Translations under genes and position numbers: made by a program
Notes under the pieces: generated by a model
Told to the model about the DNA's origin: nothing
The model's database searches: none
What the model saw: only the letters and a program-made list of their open reading frames with translations
Source: Micromonospora sp. WMMD812
GTDB lineage: Bacteria; Actinomycetota; Actinomycetes; Mycobacteriales; Micromonosporaceae
Assembly (NCBI RefSeq): GCF_027497215.1
Contig: NZ_CP114904.1
Span: 6,602,501 to 6,666,500, forward strand
Direction of reading: 5' to 3'
DNA length: 64,000 bases
Part shown: positions 10,793 to 19,131 of the stretch, piece after piece
Layout: the number at the start of each line of letters is the position of its first letter
Position numbering within the stretch: position 1 is the first letter of the stretch

Positions 10793-12547
10793 GTGCTGGA
10801 CCCGCTGGCCACCCGGCTCGCCGCCGCCGTGCTTCGGTTGCCCGGCCCGCGCACCCGCCGGGTGGCGGTCCGCCGGGGCATCCCGGTGCGGGTCCGCGAC
10901 GGGATCCCGCTGCGCACCGACCACTACGCCCCCGACCTGCCCGACGCGCCGACCGTGCTGATCCGCACCCCGTACGGGCGGGGTGGGCCTATGCGGCTGC
11001 TCGGCCGCCTGCTCGCCGAGCGCGGCTACCACGTGGTGGTCCAGTCCTGCCGTGGCACGTACGGCTCCGGCGGCACCTTCGCCCCGCTGGTGCACGAGCG
11101 CGACGACGGCCTGGACACCCTGGACTGGCTCTGCCGCCAGCCCTGGTACTCCGGCGGCTTCGGCAGCTTCGGCGCCAGCTATCAGGGGTTCGTGCAGTGG
11201 GCGGTGGCCGCCGACGCCGGCGACGAACTGCGCGCGATGGTCGCGGTGGTGACCGCCTCGACCACCCGCGACTCGACGTACGCGGGGGAGTCGTTCGCCC
11301 TGGACACCGTGCTCACCTGGGCCGAGCTGCTCCAGGCGCAGACCGTGCCGTGGCTGGCCCGGCAGTGGGAGCTCAAACGCGGCCAGCCCCGGCTCGCCGC
11401 GGCGCTGGCCCACCTGCCCCTCGCCGAGGCTGACCGGATCGCGACCGGGGTGACGGTGCCGTTCTTCCAGGAGTGGCTGACCCACCACACGCCACAGGCC
11501 GACTACTGGCGGGCCCGGATCTTCGACGACGGGGTCGCCCGGGTTCGGGCGCCGGTGGCCATGGTCAGCGGATGGCACGACATCTTCCTGCCCGCGCAAC
11601 TCGCCGACTACGCCGCACTGCGCGCGGCCGGTGGGATCCCGCGCCTAGTCATCGGCCCGTGGACGCACGGCAGCCCGGGTCTCTTCGTGGCGGCGCTCCG
11701 GGAGGGGCTGTCCTGGCTGGACCGACACCTGGCCGGACACCCGCCGGCCGCGCCCGCCGCGACGCCCGCGTTCCGCGCGGGCGCGGCGACCGCTAGCCCG
11801 GCGACCGCTGGCCCGGCGACCGCTGGCCCGGCGACCGCGTCGGACCCGGCGGCGGTGCGCGTGCACGTCGGCGGCGCCGGAGGCGGCTGGCGCGACCTGC
11901 CGGACTGGCCGCCCCCGGCGGTCGCCACCGCCTGGCACCTGCATCCGGGGGGCGGGCTGACGCCCCGACCGCCGGTGCCGTCCCCGCCGGACGCCATCTG
12001 GTACGACCCGGCGGATCCGACGCCCTCCCTCGGCGGGCCGTTGCTGGTCGCCCAGCGGGCGGGCCCGGTCGACAACCGGCGGATAGAGGCCCGCCCGGAC
12101 GTGCTGACCTTCTCCAGCGCCCCGCTCGCCGGGCCGGTCGAGGTGGTCGGGCCGGTGTCGGCCGAGATCCACGTGCGCAGCGAACTGTCGTACCTGGACG
12201 TGTTCGTGCGACTGTGCGACGTGGATCGCCGGGGCCGGTCGTGGAACGTCTGCGACGGGCTGGTCCGGGTGGCGCCCGGGCGGTTTCCGACCGGACCCGA
12301 CGGCGTGGTGCGCGTACCGGTGACGCTCTGGCCGACCGCCCACCGCTTCGCGCCCGGTCACCGGCTGCGGGTCCAGGTCTCCGGCGGCGCCCACCCCCGG
12401 TACGCGCGCAACCCCGGCACCGGGGAGCCGCTCGGCACCGCGATCACGCTGCGTGCCGGTCGGCGGGAGATCCTGCACGATCCGGAGCATCCCTCGGCGC
12501 TGCTGCTGCCGATCCTCCACGGTGGTCACAGCGTCCGTCTAACGTGA
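10793..12547 (+). CDS. CocE/NonD-family serine hydrolase (X-Pro dipeptidyl-peptidase S15 type)
   Basis: 584 residues. The N-terminal alpha/beta hydrolase domain has nucleophile Ser129 in GSFGASYQG; the acid is in SGWHDIF (about 263) and the histidine in PWTHGSPG (about 291). The C-terminal jelly-roll (from about 380: PLAGPVEVVGPVSAEIHVRS) matches the PepX_C domain. Family members hydrolyse esters or N-acylated peptides; the substrate here is unknown. GTG start 5 bp after marR, so co-transcribed. Between the domains lies an Ala/Thr/Pro repeat (ATASPATAGPATAG) encoded by a 15-bp DNA repeat at 11786-11838, probably a slippage-grown linker. Confidence 0.88.
   Translation: MLDPLATRLAAAVLRLPGPRTRRVAVRRGIPVRVRDGIPLRTDHYAPDLPDAPTVLIRTPYGRGGPMRLLGRLLAERGYHVVVQSCRGTYGSGGTFAPLVHERDDGLDTLDWLCRQPWYSGGFGSFGASYQGFVQWAVAADAGDELRAMVAVVTASTTRDSTYAGESFALDTVLTWAELLQAQTVPWLARQWELKRGQPRLAAALAHLPLAEADRIATGVTVPFFQEWLTHHTPQADYWRARIFDDGVARVRAPVAMVSGWHDIFLPAQLADYAALRAAGGIPRLVIGPWTHGSPGLFVAALREGLSWLDRHLAGHPPAAPAATPAFRAGAATASPATAGPATAGPATASDPAAVRVHVGGAGGGWRDLPDWPPPAVATAWHLHPGGGLTPRPPVPSPPDAIWYDPADPTPSLGGPLLVAQRAGPVDNRRIEARPDVLTFSSAPLAGPVEVVGPVSAEIHVRSELSYLDVFVRLCDVDRRGRSWNVCDGLVRVAPGRFPTGPDGVVRVPVTLWPTAHRFAPGHRLRVQVSGGAHPRYARNPGTGEPLGTAITLRAGRREILHDPEHPSALLLPILHGGHSVRLT
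11786..11838. repeat. In-frame 15-bp tandem repeat
   Basis: Three copies of GCGACCGCTNGCCCG plus a partial fourth, encoding PATA(S/G) in the interdomain linker of the CocE-like hydrolase. Confidence 0.85.
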
Positions 12548-12708
12548 ACATGAAACCCGCTGACCTGGGCGTTTGCCTGGAAGCGGGCTATGGTTGGCTC
12601 AACGCCCGGCGCCGTGCATTACCTGGCTGGGCCTGCTCGCGAGCCTCGTCCCCGATACGGGGTGTAACGACGTGCGCCCGGCCCCCATCCCATCGGAAAG
12701 GGGGAGTC

Positions 12709-13596
12709 ATGACCCGGGCCCCGGCGAACCTTCTGGCCGCGCGAAGCCTGCTGCTCACCCATCTCAACGTCGACAAGAACACCGTCCGCGACTCCGACCT
12801 GGAGCCCGCCGAGGTCGGCATCGTCGGCGACTCCGCCCACCGCGGCGGTTACCACTGCGGATCGGACCGGGTGGTGACCAACGACTACTCGGTCGTGGAG
12901 TCGCCCCGGGACCGGGCCGGCCTGACCCTGGACGCGGCCGCCCTCGACGTCGGCCAGTTCTCGGTGCGCGCCGGCGGCGGTACCCACACCCTACGCAGCT
13001 TCTCCACCTGGTGCGTGGGCCAGTGCGCCGCGAACGCCGCGGACACCCGGGACATTCGGGAGATCATCTACAGCCCGGACGGCCGGACGGTCCGACGGTG
13101 GGACCGGCTCGCCCGGCGCAGCAGCGGCGACGACTCGCACCTGTGGCACACGCACTTCAGCTTCTTCCGTGACTCGATCAAGGCGGGCCGGGACCAGACC
13201 CCGCTGTTCCGCCGCTACCTGACCACCATCGGTCTCCTGGAGGACGACATGGCGTGGACCGCCGCTGAGAAAGATCAGGTCAACCGCATCGAGAAGTACC
13301 TGACCCGCCTCGACGGGCGGGAGCCGATCGGGCAGGCGTACCTGCGTCTGGCGGTCGGCAAGGATGACGTGGTCGGCTCGAAGCCGGTCAGCCACCCGAC
13401 CCTGACCAGTCTCGCCGCACAGATCACCGCCCTGCAGCAGGCGCTGACCGCCCTCGCGGGCAGGGACTTCACCGACGAGCCGGCGATCATCCAGGCCGTG
13501 CTGGCCGGGCTCACGCCCGAGAAGATCGCCGCGGCCATCCCGCCGACGCTGGCCAAACAGGTCGCCGAGGAACTCGCCCGCCGCCTGGCCGCCTGA
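12709..13596 (+). CDS. Phage-endolysin-like protein, possible M15-type peptidase
   Basis: 295 residues of unknown function. GYHCGSDRVVTNDYSVVESP, then RDRAGLTLDAAALDVGQF and HLWHTHFSFF, carry a His, an Asp and an HxH that could be zinc ligands, as in M15/VanY-like peptidases of actinophage endolysins. The C-terminal segment (IIQAVLAGLTPEKIAAAIPP) resembles the tail of actinobacterial endolysin-like proteins. There is no signal peptide. The ATG has GGGGGAG 2-3 nt upstream. No other phage genes are nearby, so this is an isolated domesticated or cargo gene. The family assignment rests on recall of motif style and is tentative. Confidence 0.5.
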   Translation: MTRAPANLLAARSLLLTHLNVDKNTVRDSDLEPAEVGIVGDSAHRGGYHCGSDRVVTNDYSVVESPRDRAGLTLDAAALDVGQFSVRAGGGTHTLRSFSTWCVGQCAANAADTRDIREIIYSPDGRTVRRWDRLARRSSGDDSHLWHTHFSFFRDSIKAGRDQTPLFRRYLTTIGLLEDDMAWTAAEKDQVNRIEKYLTRLDGREPIGQAYLRLAVGKDDVVGSKPVSHPTLTSLAAQITALQQALTALAGRDFTDEPAIIQAVLAGLTPEKIAAAIPPTLAKQVAEELARRLAA

Positions 13597-13599
13597 TTC

Positions 13600-13637
13600 G
13601 TGGGCGGGCCGCCCCGGCCCGGGGGCGACCCGCCCAC
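13600..13637 (+). terminator. Terminator hairpin
   Basis: GTGGGCGGG (13600-13608) pairs with CCCGCCCAC (13629-13637), with an inner GCCCC/GGGGC stem, directly after the endolysin-like gene. Confidence 0.75.
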
Positions 13638-13642
13638 CCTAT

Positions 13643-13688
13643 CCGCAACGACGGTTACGCAATGACTGTTGCGCAACTGTCGTTGCGG
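13643..13688. promoter_or_regulatory. ArsR operator cluster
   Basis: CCGCAACGAC (13643-13652) is the exact inverse of GTCGTTGCGG (13679-13688). Between them are a direct near-copy, GCAATGAC (13659-13666), and the palindrome TTGCGCAA (13669-13676). All lie within 65 bp of the regulator start and probably form its autoregulatory operator. Confidence 0.7.
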
Positions 13689-13705
13689 ATGGCAGGCTGG
13701 TCGGC

Positions 13706-14281
13706 ATGGAGAACCACGACGTCCGTGAGATCACCGACTCGCGCGTGCTGGCCGCGATGGCCCACCCCCTGCGCCGCCGCCTGATGGACGTGCTCAAGGT
13801 GCACGGCCCGTCGACCGTCGGCCTGCTCGCCGAGCGCACCGGCCAGGCGCCGGCCAACGTCAGCCACCACCTCAAGGTGCTCGCCGGCGCCGAACTGGTG
13901 ACCGAAGCGGCGGAGCTGGCCCGGGACCGCCGCGAGCGGTGGTGGCGGCTGGTCAGCCGTGGGCTGCGCTGGTCCAACTCGGACTTCGACGGCGATCCCG
14001 CCGCCCGCGCGGTGGCCGATGCCGCCACCTCGCTCAACCTGGACCGGCACGTCGCGCTCGCCCGGGCCTGGCATGCCACCGACGAGGAGACGCAGGCCGC
14101 GTGGCGCGACGGGCCGTTCTCCACCGACCGCTGGCTGCACCTGACCCCCGACGAGCTCGCCGAGCTGGGACGCGAGGTGGTCGACCTGCTGGCCCGCTGG
14201 GCCGACCGGGAGGTCCCCGACGACGGGCGGGAACGGCGGCCGGTCTTCCTGTTCGCGTACGGCGTCCCGGCGCAGCCGTGA
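13706..14281 (+). CDS. ArsR-family transcriptional regulator
   Basis: 191 residues. The winged helix occupies the N-terminus: HPLRRRLMDVLKVHGPSTVG, then LAERTGQAPANVSHHLKVL as the recognition helix. The extended C-terminal half lacks the CxC metal motif of ArsR/SmtB sensors, so it probably responds to an organic ligand. The last 4 bp overlap the MFS transporter start (GTGA), indicating translational coupling. The palindromic operator just upstream supports autoregulation. Confidence 0.9.
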   Translation: MENHDVREITDSRVLAAMAHPLRRRLMDVLKVHGPSTVGLLAERTGQAPANVSHHLKVLAGAELVTEAAELARDRRERWWRLVSRGLRWSNSDFDGDPAARAVADAATSLNLDRHVALARAWHATDEETQAAWRDGPFSTDRWLHLTPDELAELGREVVDLLARWADREVPDDGRERRPVFLFAYGVPAQP

Positions 14282-15564
14282 CCGCGCTCGCCCCGGCCGG
14301 CGCGGCCCGACGCGGCGGTGGGCTGCTACGGCACCGCGACTTCCGGCTGCTCTGGGCCGGCCAGACGGTCAGCAGCATCGGCAGCAACGTCACCGCGCTG
14401 GCCCTGCCGCTGGTGGCGGTGGCCGTGCTCGACGCGAGCACCTTCCAGGTGGCCGTCCTCACCGCCGCCGCGTGGCTGCCCTGGCTGCTGCTCGGCCTGC
14501 CCGTCGGCGCCTGGGTGGACCGGCTGCCCCGCCGACCCGTCATGATCATCTGTGACCTGGTGTCGGCCCTGCTGTTCCTCAGCGTGCCGGCCGCCGCCGC
14601 GGCCGGGGTGCTCACCGTCGGCCAGTTGCTGGTCGTGGCGCTCTGCGCCGGCCTGTCCCGGGTCTTCTTCGAGACCGCCGACCAGGTCTACCTGCCCGTC
14701 CTGCTCCGCCCGGCCGAGGTGCCCGAGGGCAACGCGAAGCTCCAGGCCACCCAGACCGCCAGCTACGTCCTCGGCCCAGGCCTCGCCGGGCTCATCGCGC
14801 AGGCCGTCGGGGCGGTGACCGCGCTGGTGCTGGACGCGCTGACGTTCCTGGTCTCCGCCGCCTGCCTGGCCCGGATCCGCACCGTCGAGCCCCCGCCGGC
14901 GCGCGCCGAGCGGGCGCGGTCGCTGCGCCGGGAGATCGCCGACGGCGTACGGTTCGTCGCCCGCGACCCGTACCTGCGGGTGATGACGGTCTTCGGAGCC
15001 GCGAGCAACATCGGTCTCGTCGGCTACCAGGCGGTGCTGGTGGTCTTCCTGGTCCGCGAGGTCGGGCTCGCGCCCGGAATCGTCGGCCTGCTGGTCGCGG
15101 CCATGAGCCTCGGTGGCGTCGCGGGCGCGCTGCTCGCCACCACCGTCGGCCGGCGGCTGGGCACCGCCCGCGCGATGCTGCTGGCCGCGGTGTTCACCGG
15201 GCCCCCCGCCCTGCTGATCCCGCTCGCCGGGCCCGGCGCGGCCCTGTTCTGGCCGGCCCTCGGCGGCGTGCTGATCAGCCTCGGGGTGGCCGTCGGCAAC
15301 GTGCTCAAGGGCAGCTTCCGGCAGACGTACCCGCCGCACCACCTGCTGGGCCGGGTCACGGTGAGCATGCAGCTGCTCAACTACGGCACCATCCCGCTGG
15401 CCGCGCTGCTGGCCGGCGCGCTGGCCGCGGCGTACAGCGACCGGACGGCGGTGCTGGCGATGACCGGTTGGCTGGCGGCGACGCCGCTGATCCTGCTGAT
15501 CGGGCCGCTGCGGCGCCGGCGCGACCTGCCCACTGCGCCACCGGCCGCTGCGCCGCCGGCCTGA
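14278..15564 (+). CDS. MFS exporter (MFS_3/enterobactin-exporter-like)
   Basis: 428 residues, 12 predicted membrane helices. The start region RHRDFRLLWAGQTVSSIGSN and the loop GAWVDRLPRRPVMIICDL match the MFS_3 drug or siderophore efflux group. The GTG start overlaps the arsR stop (GTGA). Placed in a regulator-exporter operon it is probably an efflux pump for a toxic compound; the substrate is unknown. Confidence 0.9.
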   Translation: MTALAPAGAARRGGGLLRHRDFRLLWAGQTVSSIGSNVTALALPLVAVAVLDASTFQVAVLTAAAWLPWLLLGLPVGAWVDRLPRRPVMIICDLVSALLFLSVPAAAAAGVLTVGQLLVVALCAGLSRVFFETADQVYLPVLLRPAEVPEGNAKLQATQTASYVLGPGLAGLIAQAVGAVTALVLDALTFLVSAACLARIRTVEPPPARAERARSLRREIADGVRFVARDPYLRVMTVFGAASNIGLVGYQAVLVVFLVREVGLAPGIVGLLVAAMSLGGVAGALLATTVGRRLGTARAMLLAAVFTGPPALLIPLAGPGAALFWPALGGVLISLGVAVGNVLKGSFRQTYPPHHLLGRVTVSMQLLNYGTIPLAALLAGALAAAYSDRTAVLAMTGWLAATPLILLIGPLRRRRDLPTAPPAAAPPA

Positions 15565-15698
15565 ACCGTCACGTCGCACGGCGAGATCACCGACCAGACG
15601 GTCCGGACCGGACAGCGGGCGGGATCCGATGGCCGCCGCGGTCAACGAGGAGGCCCGCCGCCCGGCCCGGAAGCCGCCCGGTGGTGAGGCGCGGTGCA

Positions 15699-15723
15699 GT
15701 GGCGGCCGGTTGCCGGCCGCCAC
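15699..15723 (-). terminator. Terminator of cold-shock gene
   Basis: GTGGCGGCCGG (15699-15709) pairs perfectly with CCGGCCGCCAC (15713-15723) over a TTG loop, 14 bp beyond the cold-shock stop. The rest of 15565-15698 shows nothing further. Confidence 0.8.
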
Positions 15724-15736
15724 CACCGGCGCGGAT

Positions 15737-15940
15737 CTACATCGGGCGGACGTTGTCCGCCTGCGGGCCCTTCTGACCCTGGGTCACCTCGAACTCGACC
15801 TTCTGACCCTCGTTCAGCTCCCGGTATCCACCGCTCTGGATGGCCGAGTAGTGGACGAACACGTCCGGGCCGCCGCCGTCCTGCTCGATGAAGCCGAAGC
15901 CCTTTTCCGAGTTGAACCACTTAACCGTGCCGGTTGCCAT
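15737..15940 (-). CDS. Cold-shock protein, CspA family
   Basis: 67-residue OB-fold nucleic-acid chaperone. RNP1 is KGFGFI and RNP2 is VFVHY; the start [16 protein letters not shown] is typical. GGGAG lies 7 nt upstream of the ATG. The 118-bp gap to the divergent methyltransferase leaves room for the structured leader these genes often use, but no clear cold-box was found. Confidence 0.96.
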   Translation of the reverse strand: MATGTVKWFNSEKGFGFIEQDGGGPDVFVHYSAIQSGGYRELNEGQKVEFEVTQGQKGPQADNVRPM

Positions 15941-16124
15941 GCGTCTCTCCCTGTTCAATGCGGGTGACCAGCGGCCGTCGACCGATGATCGCCCTGTACC
16001 TCCCCGACAGTAACCGGCCAAACCTTCATCTGCCGGGCGAAGTGCCGCAGGCGACCGGGTGAACTCTCCGTTCGGCACCGGGAAAGCCGCGCGGTGGTGG
16101 CCCCGCTACGGCATGCTTGCCCCG

Positions 16125-16808
16125 GTGGACGATGCCACGGCAGCCGCGCTGAGCGAGCTGGAGCGCGAGATCGGCGCTCCGGGCGGCGGCCTGGACCGGC
16201 TGCGGCTGGTGCGCACCCCCTTCGTGCCCGAGGTGCGGCTGCACCTGGCCGAGGACGCGATCGTGTGGTGGGCCCGGATGGAGGCGTCCGCGGGCCGCGC
16301 CCTTCCACCGCCGTACTGGGCGTCCGTCTGGGCGGGCGGGCAGGCGCTGGCCCGCCACCTGCTCGACCACCCCGAGCTGGCCGCCGGACGCCGCGTGCTG
16401 GATCTGGCCGCCGGCTCCGGCGTGGTCGCGATCGCCGCCGCGCTCGCCGGGGCCGCACAGGTGACCGCCAACGACATCGACCCGTACGCGGTCGCCGCCG
16501 TGACGGTCAACGCCCGGGCCAACCAGGTGACCGTCACGGCCACCGGCGACGATCTGCTCGACTCGACCGAGGTGGGCACCGACCTGCTGGTCGCCGGGGA
16601 CGTGCTCTACGACCGGACGATGGTCGACCGCGTGCTGCCCTTCCTCACCCGCGCGGCCGAAGGCGGCGCGCAGGTGCTGGTCGGTGACCCCGACCGAGGA
16701 CACCTGCCGCCGGGATGGCTGGCCTCGGTCGCCAGCTACCCCGTCCCCACCACCGAACCGTCGGTCGACTCCCAGGTCCGGCGCGTGCAGGTGCTGCGCC
16801 CCGCCTGA
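16125..16808 (+). CDS. Class I methyltransferase, ETFB/lysine-methyltransferase-like
   Basis: About 227 residues. Motif I is RVLDLAAGSGVVAIAAALAG; TANDIDPYAVAAVTVNARAN is the acidic loop, and LVAGDVLYDRTMVDRVLP resembles the D-x-F/Y-Y region of protein-lysine methyltransferases of the METTL20/PrmA group. The preceding LPPPYWASVWAGGQALARHL is typical of this subgroup. Start uncertain: GTG at 16125 follows CATGCT by 7 nt (leaderless pattern); ATG at 16113 is in frame. The target protein is unknown. Confidence 0.78.
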   Translation: MDDATAAALSELEREIGAPGGGLDRLRLVRTPFVPEVRLHLAEDAIVWWARMEASAGRALPPPYWASVWAGGQALARHLLDHPELAAGRRVLDLAAGSGVVAIAAALAGAAQVTANDIDPYAVAAVTVNARANQVTVTATGDDLLDSTEVGTDLLVAGDVLYDRTMVDRVLPFLTRAAEGGAQVLVGDPDRGHLPPGWLASVASYPVPTTEPSVDSQVRRVQVLRPA

Positions 16809-16837
16809 GAGCCCGGCTCAGGGACCACCCCGAGCCG

Positions 16838-16871
16838 ACATCAGGGGCGGCTGGGGGATCCGGCCTGATGT
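16838..16871. terminator. Inverted repeat downstream of methyltransferase
   Basis: ACATCAGG (16838-16845) and CCTGATGT (16864-16871) form a perfect 8-bp stem with an 18-nt loop. It may terminate the methyltransferase or act as an operator for the dedA gene, whose -10 starts at 16892. Confidence 0.5.
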
Positions 16872-16904
16872 GGACGGTGGCGCGGCGGCAATAGCGTACG
16901 GGAC

Positions 16905-17531
16905 ATGGCGGATTGGCTGGCCCAGGTCGGAGAGCTACCCATCACCCTGCTGATGGGGGTGCTCGGGGTGGTCATGCTCTTCGACGCCGTACCGCTGCTC
17001 GGGGTGCTGGTCCCCGGCGACGTGGCCATCCTCGCCGCGGTGGGGGTGGGCCGGCCCGCGACCGGGCTGGCCACCTTCGCCTCCGTGGTCGGCGGCTGCC
17101 TGGCCGGCTGGTCGCTGAGCTTCGCCGTCGGCCGCCGGTACGGCGATCGGCTGCGGCACAGCCGGATCGGCGGCTGGATCGGCGAGTCCCGGTGGGCGGC
17201 CGCCGAGGGCATCCTGCGCCGGGGCGGCGGCCGGATGGTGCTGGTCGCGCCCTTCCTGCCGGTGTTCAACGCGCTGCTGCCGCTGGCCGCCGGCGGGCTG
17301 CGGATGTCCTACCGGCGGTTCCTCGGCTGCGCGGCGCTCGGCGCGGCCGCCTGGGCCGGGCTCTACCTGATCCTCGGCACCGCGTCCCGGTCGCTGGCCG
17401 GCCTGCTGCCGGGCGGGTCCAGCAGCCCGATGCTGGTCACCATGGCGGTCGGCCTGCTGCTGGCCGGCGTGGTGCTGCTGGGCACCCGGCGCCGGCTGCG
17501 CGCCCTCGCCGGGGTCGACCCGGCCGCCTGA
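16905..17531 (+). CDS. DedA-family membrane protein
   Basis: 208 residues, VTT/SNARE-associated fold. The re-entrant loop LLGVLVPGDVAILAAVG and the second motif APFLPVFNALLPLAAGGLRM are recognisable, but the basic residues of the usual R-F-x-P-x-x-R motif are mostly replaced. Likely lipid or carrier transport in the inner membrane. TAGCGT followed by 7 nt precedes the ATG with no Shine-Dalgarno, so translation is probably leaderless. This is the second DedA protein in the window; it lacks the PAP2-like extension. Confidence 0.85.
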   Translation: MADWLAQVGELPITLLMGVLGVVMLFDAVPLLGVLVPGDVAILAAVGVGRPATGLATFASVVGGCLAGWSLSFAVGRRYGDRLRHSRIGGWIGESRWAAAEGILRRGGGRMVLVAPFLPVFNALLPLAAGGLRMSYRRFLGCAALGAAAWAGLYLILGTASRSLAGLLPGGSSSPMLVTMAVGLLLAGVVLLGTRRRLRALAGVDPAA

Positions 17532-17573
17532 GGACCAGGCTTCCGCGGTCGCGCTCGCCCTCGGCGTCGAGGC

Positions 17574-18227
17574 TCACCAGCCCCGGGCCCGCCACTGCGG
17601 CAGCGCCGGCCGCTCCGCGCCGAGCGTGCTGTCCTTTCCGTGACCCGGGTAGAACCAGGTCTCGTCGGGCAGCCGGTCGAACAGCTTCCGTTCGACGTCG
17701 TCGATCAGCACGGCGAACCGCTCCGGGTCCTTGTCCGTGTTTCCCACACCGCCCGGGAAGAGGCTGTCGCCGGTGAACAGGTGCGGCGTCCCGGCCGGGT
17801 CGCGGTAGAGCAGCGCGATCGAACCCGGGGTGTGCCCGCGCAGGTGGATGACCTCCAGCGCGCAGTCGCCCACCGCCACCGTGCCGCCGTCGGTGAGCGT
17901 CTCCGCCTCGATCGGCAGGCCCTCCGCGTCGTCGGCGTGCACCAGGGCCCGCGCGCCGGTCTTGGCCACCACCTCCTCCAGCGCCACCCAGTGGTCCATG
18001 TGCTGGTGGGTGGTGACCACGGCGCGCAGGCCGCCGTCGCCGACCAGCTCCAGCAGCCGAGGCGCCTCGTTCGCCGCGTCGATCAGCACCTGGTCACCGG
18101 TGGCGCGGCAGGTCAACAGGTAGGCGTTGTTGTCCATCGGGCCCACCGACAGCTTGCTGATGGTGAGCCCGTCGAGCTCGCGTACCGCCGGCGCGCCGCC
18201 GGGGGTGACGTCTCCGCTGTAGGTCAT
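17574..18227 (-). CDS. MBL-fold metallo-hydrolase (glyoxalase II-like)
   Basis: 217 residues. Zinc motif THQHMDH (73-79), then GHTPGS (His132), FTGDSLF and YPGHG complete the glyoxalase II/metallo-beta-lactamase ligand set. It starts 9 bp after the mycothiol-dependent isomerase gene, so the two are one operon; a thiol-ester or mycothiol-conjugate substrate is plausible but inferred. No clear ribosome-binding site at ATG 18227, consistent with coupling to the upstream gene. Confidence 0.88.
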   Translation of the reverse strand: MTYSGDVTPGGAPAVRELDGLTISKLSVGPMDNNAYLLTCRATGDQVLIDAANEAPRLLELVGDGGLRAVVTTHQHMDHWVALEEVVAKTGARALVHADDAEGLPIEAETLTDGGTVAVGDCALEVIHLRGHTPGSIALLYRDPAGTPHLFTGDSLFPGGVGNTDKDPERFAVLIDDVERKLFDRLPDETWFYPGHGKDSTLGAERPALPQWRARGW

Positions 18228-18236
18228 GGTGGTCGT

Positions 18237-18953
18237 CTACATCCATTCGGGTGGGTTCGGCAGGGCGCCGGTGGGGGTGACGGTGAGCGGGTCGCCGCCG
18301 GCACGGCCGATCAGCCAGGCGGCCAGGTCGGGGGCGGTGCCGGCGATGACCGGCGCGCCGTCGCGCCCGCCGATCACCAGCTCGTGCCGGCTGCCGTCGA
18401 AGCGCAGCACCATCGGCGGCACGTCGGGTCGGCCGGCCAGGTCGGTCGCCGCCTCGTGCAGCAGCCGGTGGGCGAACGCCTCCGGCCAGTCCGCCGGCCC
18501 GTAGCCGGTGGCCAGGTCGAGGTGGTGCACCTCCACCTCGCGCAGCCGCCCCCACATCAGCAGCGCCGCGACCTTCGGACCCCGCGGCGTCTCGACGGTC
18601 GCGGTCCACGCCTCGGCGGGCATCTCGCCGACCGCGTCGGCGAACCGGTCGGCCGAGCGGCGCAGGTCGTCCAGGTGCGCGTCGGGCGGCCGGGCCGCGC
18701 CGGTCTCGATGTCGGCGGACCGGGCGGCCGGTGAGGCGTACATCGGTCGGGCCTCGCCGGTGCGGGCGGCGGTGAGCAGGTTCACGAAGCCGTCCGCGTT
18801 GCGGGCCAGATGGGCCAGGACGTGGCCGCGGCTCCAGCCGGGCAGCAGCGACGCGGCGGCCAGGTCCGCCTCGTCGAACGCGGCCGCGGTACGCAGCAGC
18901 CGCGACGTCGCGTCGTCCACCTCGCCGATCAGCAGCAGCGGATCCGTGGTCAC
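18237..18953 (-). CDS. Mycothiol-dependent maleylpyruvate isomerase family (DinB-like)
   Basis: 238 residues. The N-terminal four-helix MDMPI_N domain has metal ligands in RGHVLAHLARNADG (His) and REVEVHHLDLATGYG (Glu and His). The C-terminal MDMPI_C-like domain ends in TVTPTGALPNPPEWM. The family uses mycothiol, the actinobacterial thiol. GTG at 18953 follows TAGGGT by 6 nt with no ribosome-binding site (leaderless). First gene of a two-gene operon with the MBL hydrolase. Confidence 0.85.
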   Translation of the reverse strand: MTTDPLLLIGEVDDATSRLLRTAAAFDEADLAAASLLPGWSRGHVLAHLARNADGFVNLLTAARTGEARPMYASPAARSADIETGAARPPDAHLDDLRRSADRFADAVGEMPAEAWTATVETPRGPKVAALLMWGRLREVEVHHLDLATGYGPADWPEAFAHRLLHEAATDLAGRPDVPPMVLRFDGSRHELVIGGRDGAPVIAGTAPDLAAWLIGRAGGDPLTVTPTGALPNPPEWM

Positions 18954-19073
18954 GCTCCGACCCTAACGGTCCGGCGTCCCGGCGTCGCCGGGGAAATCGC
19001 TTTCGGCGCGTCGCCGCGCGCCCTACCGTCGGCTCGATACGCGGCACCGGGACGTCGGGAGGAGGTGGGGTCC

Positions 19074-19124
19074 ATGCCGGTCGCAGCACGCGTGTTCCAC
19101 CACCGTCAGCTCCGACTCCGATGA
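19074..19124 (+). CDS. 16-residue upstream ORF in rsgA leader
   Basis: ATG at 19074 with a strong GGGAGGAGG 8 nt upstream opens a 16-codon frame encoding MPVAARVFHHRQLRLR. It stops 7 nt before the rsgA ATG, inside the rsgA ribosome-binding region. It is His/Arg-rich at its C-terminus. Its position suggests a translated leader peptide or coupling element controlling rsgA. Recognised from layout only. Confidence 0.5.
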   Translation: MPVAARVFHHRQLRLR

Positions 19125-19131
19125 GGATGCC

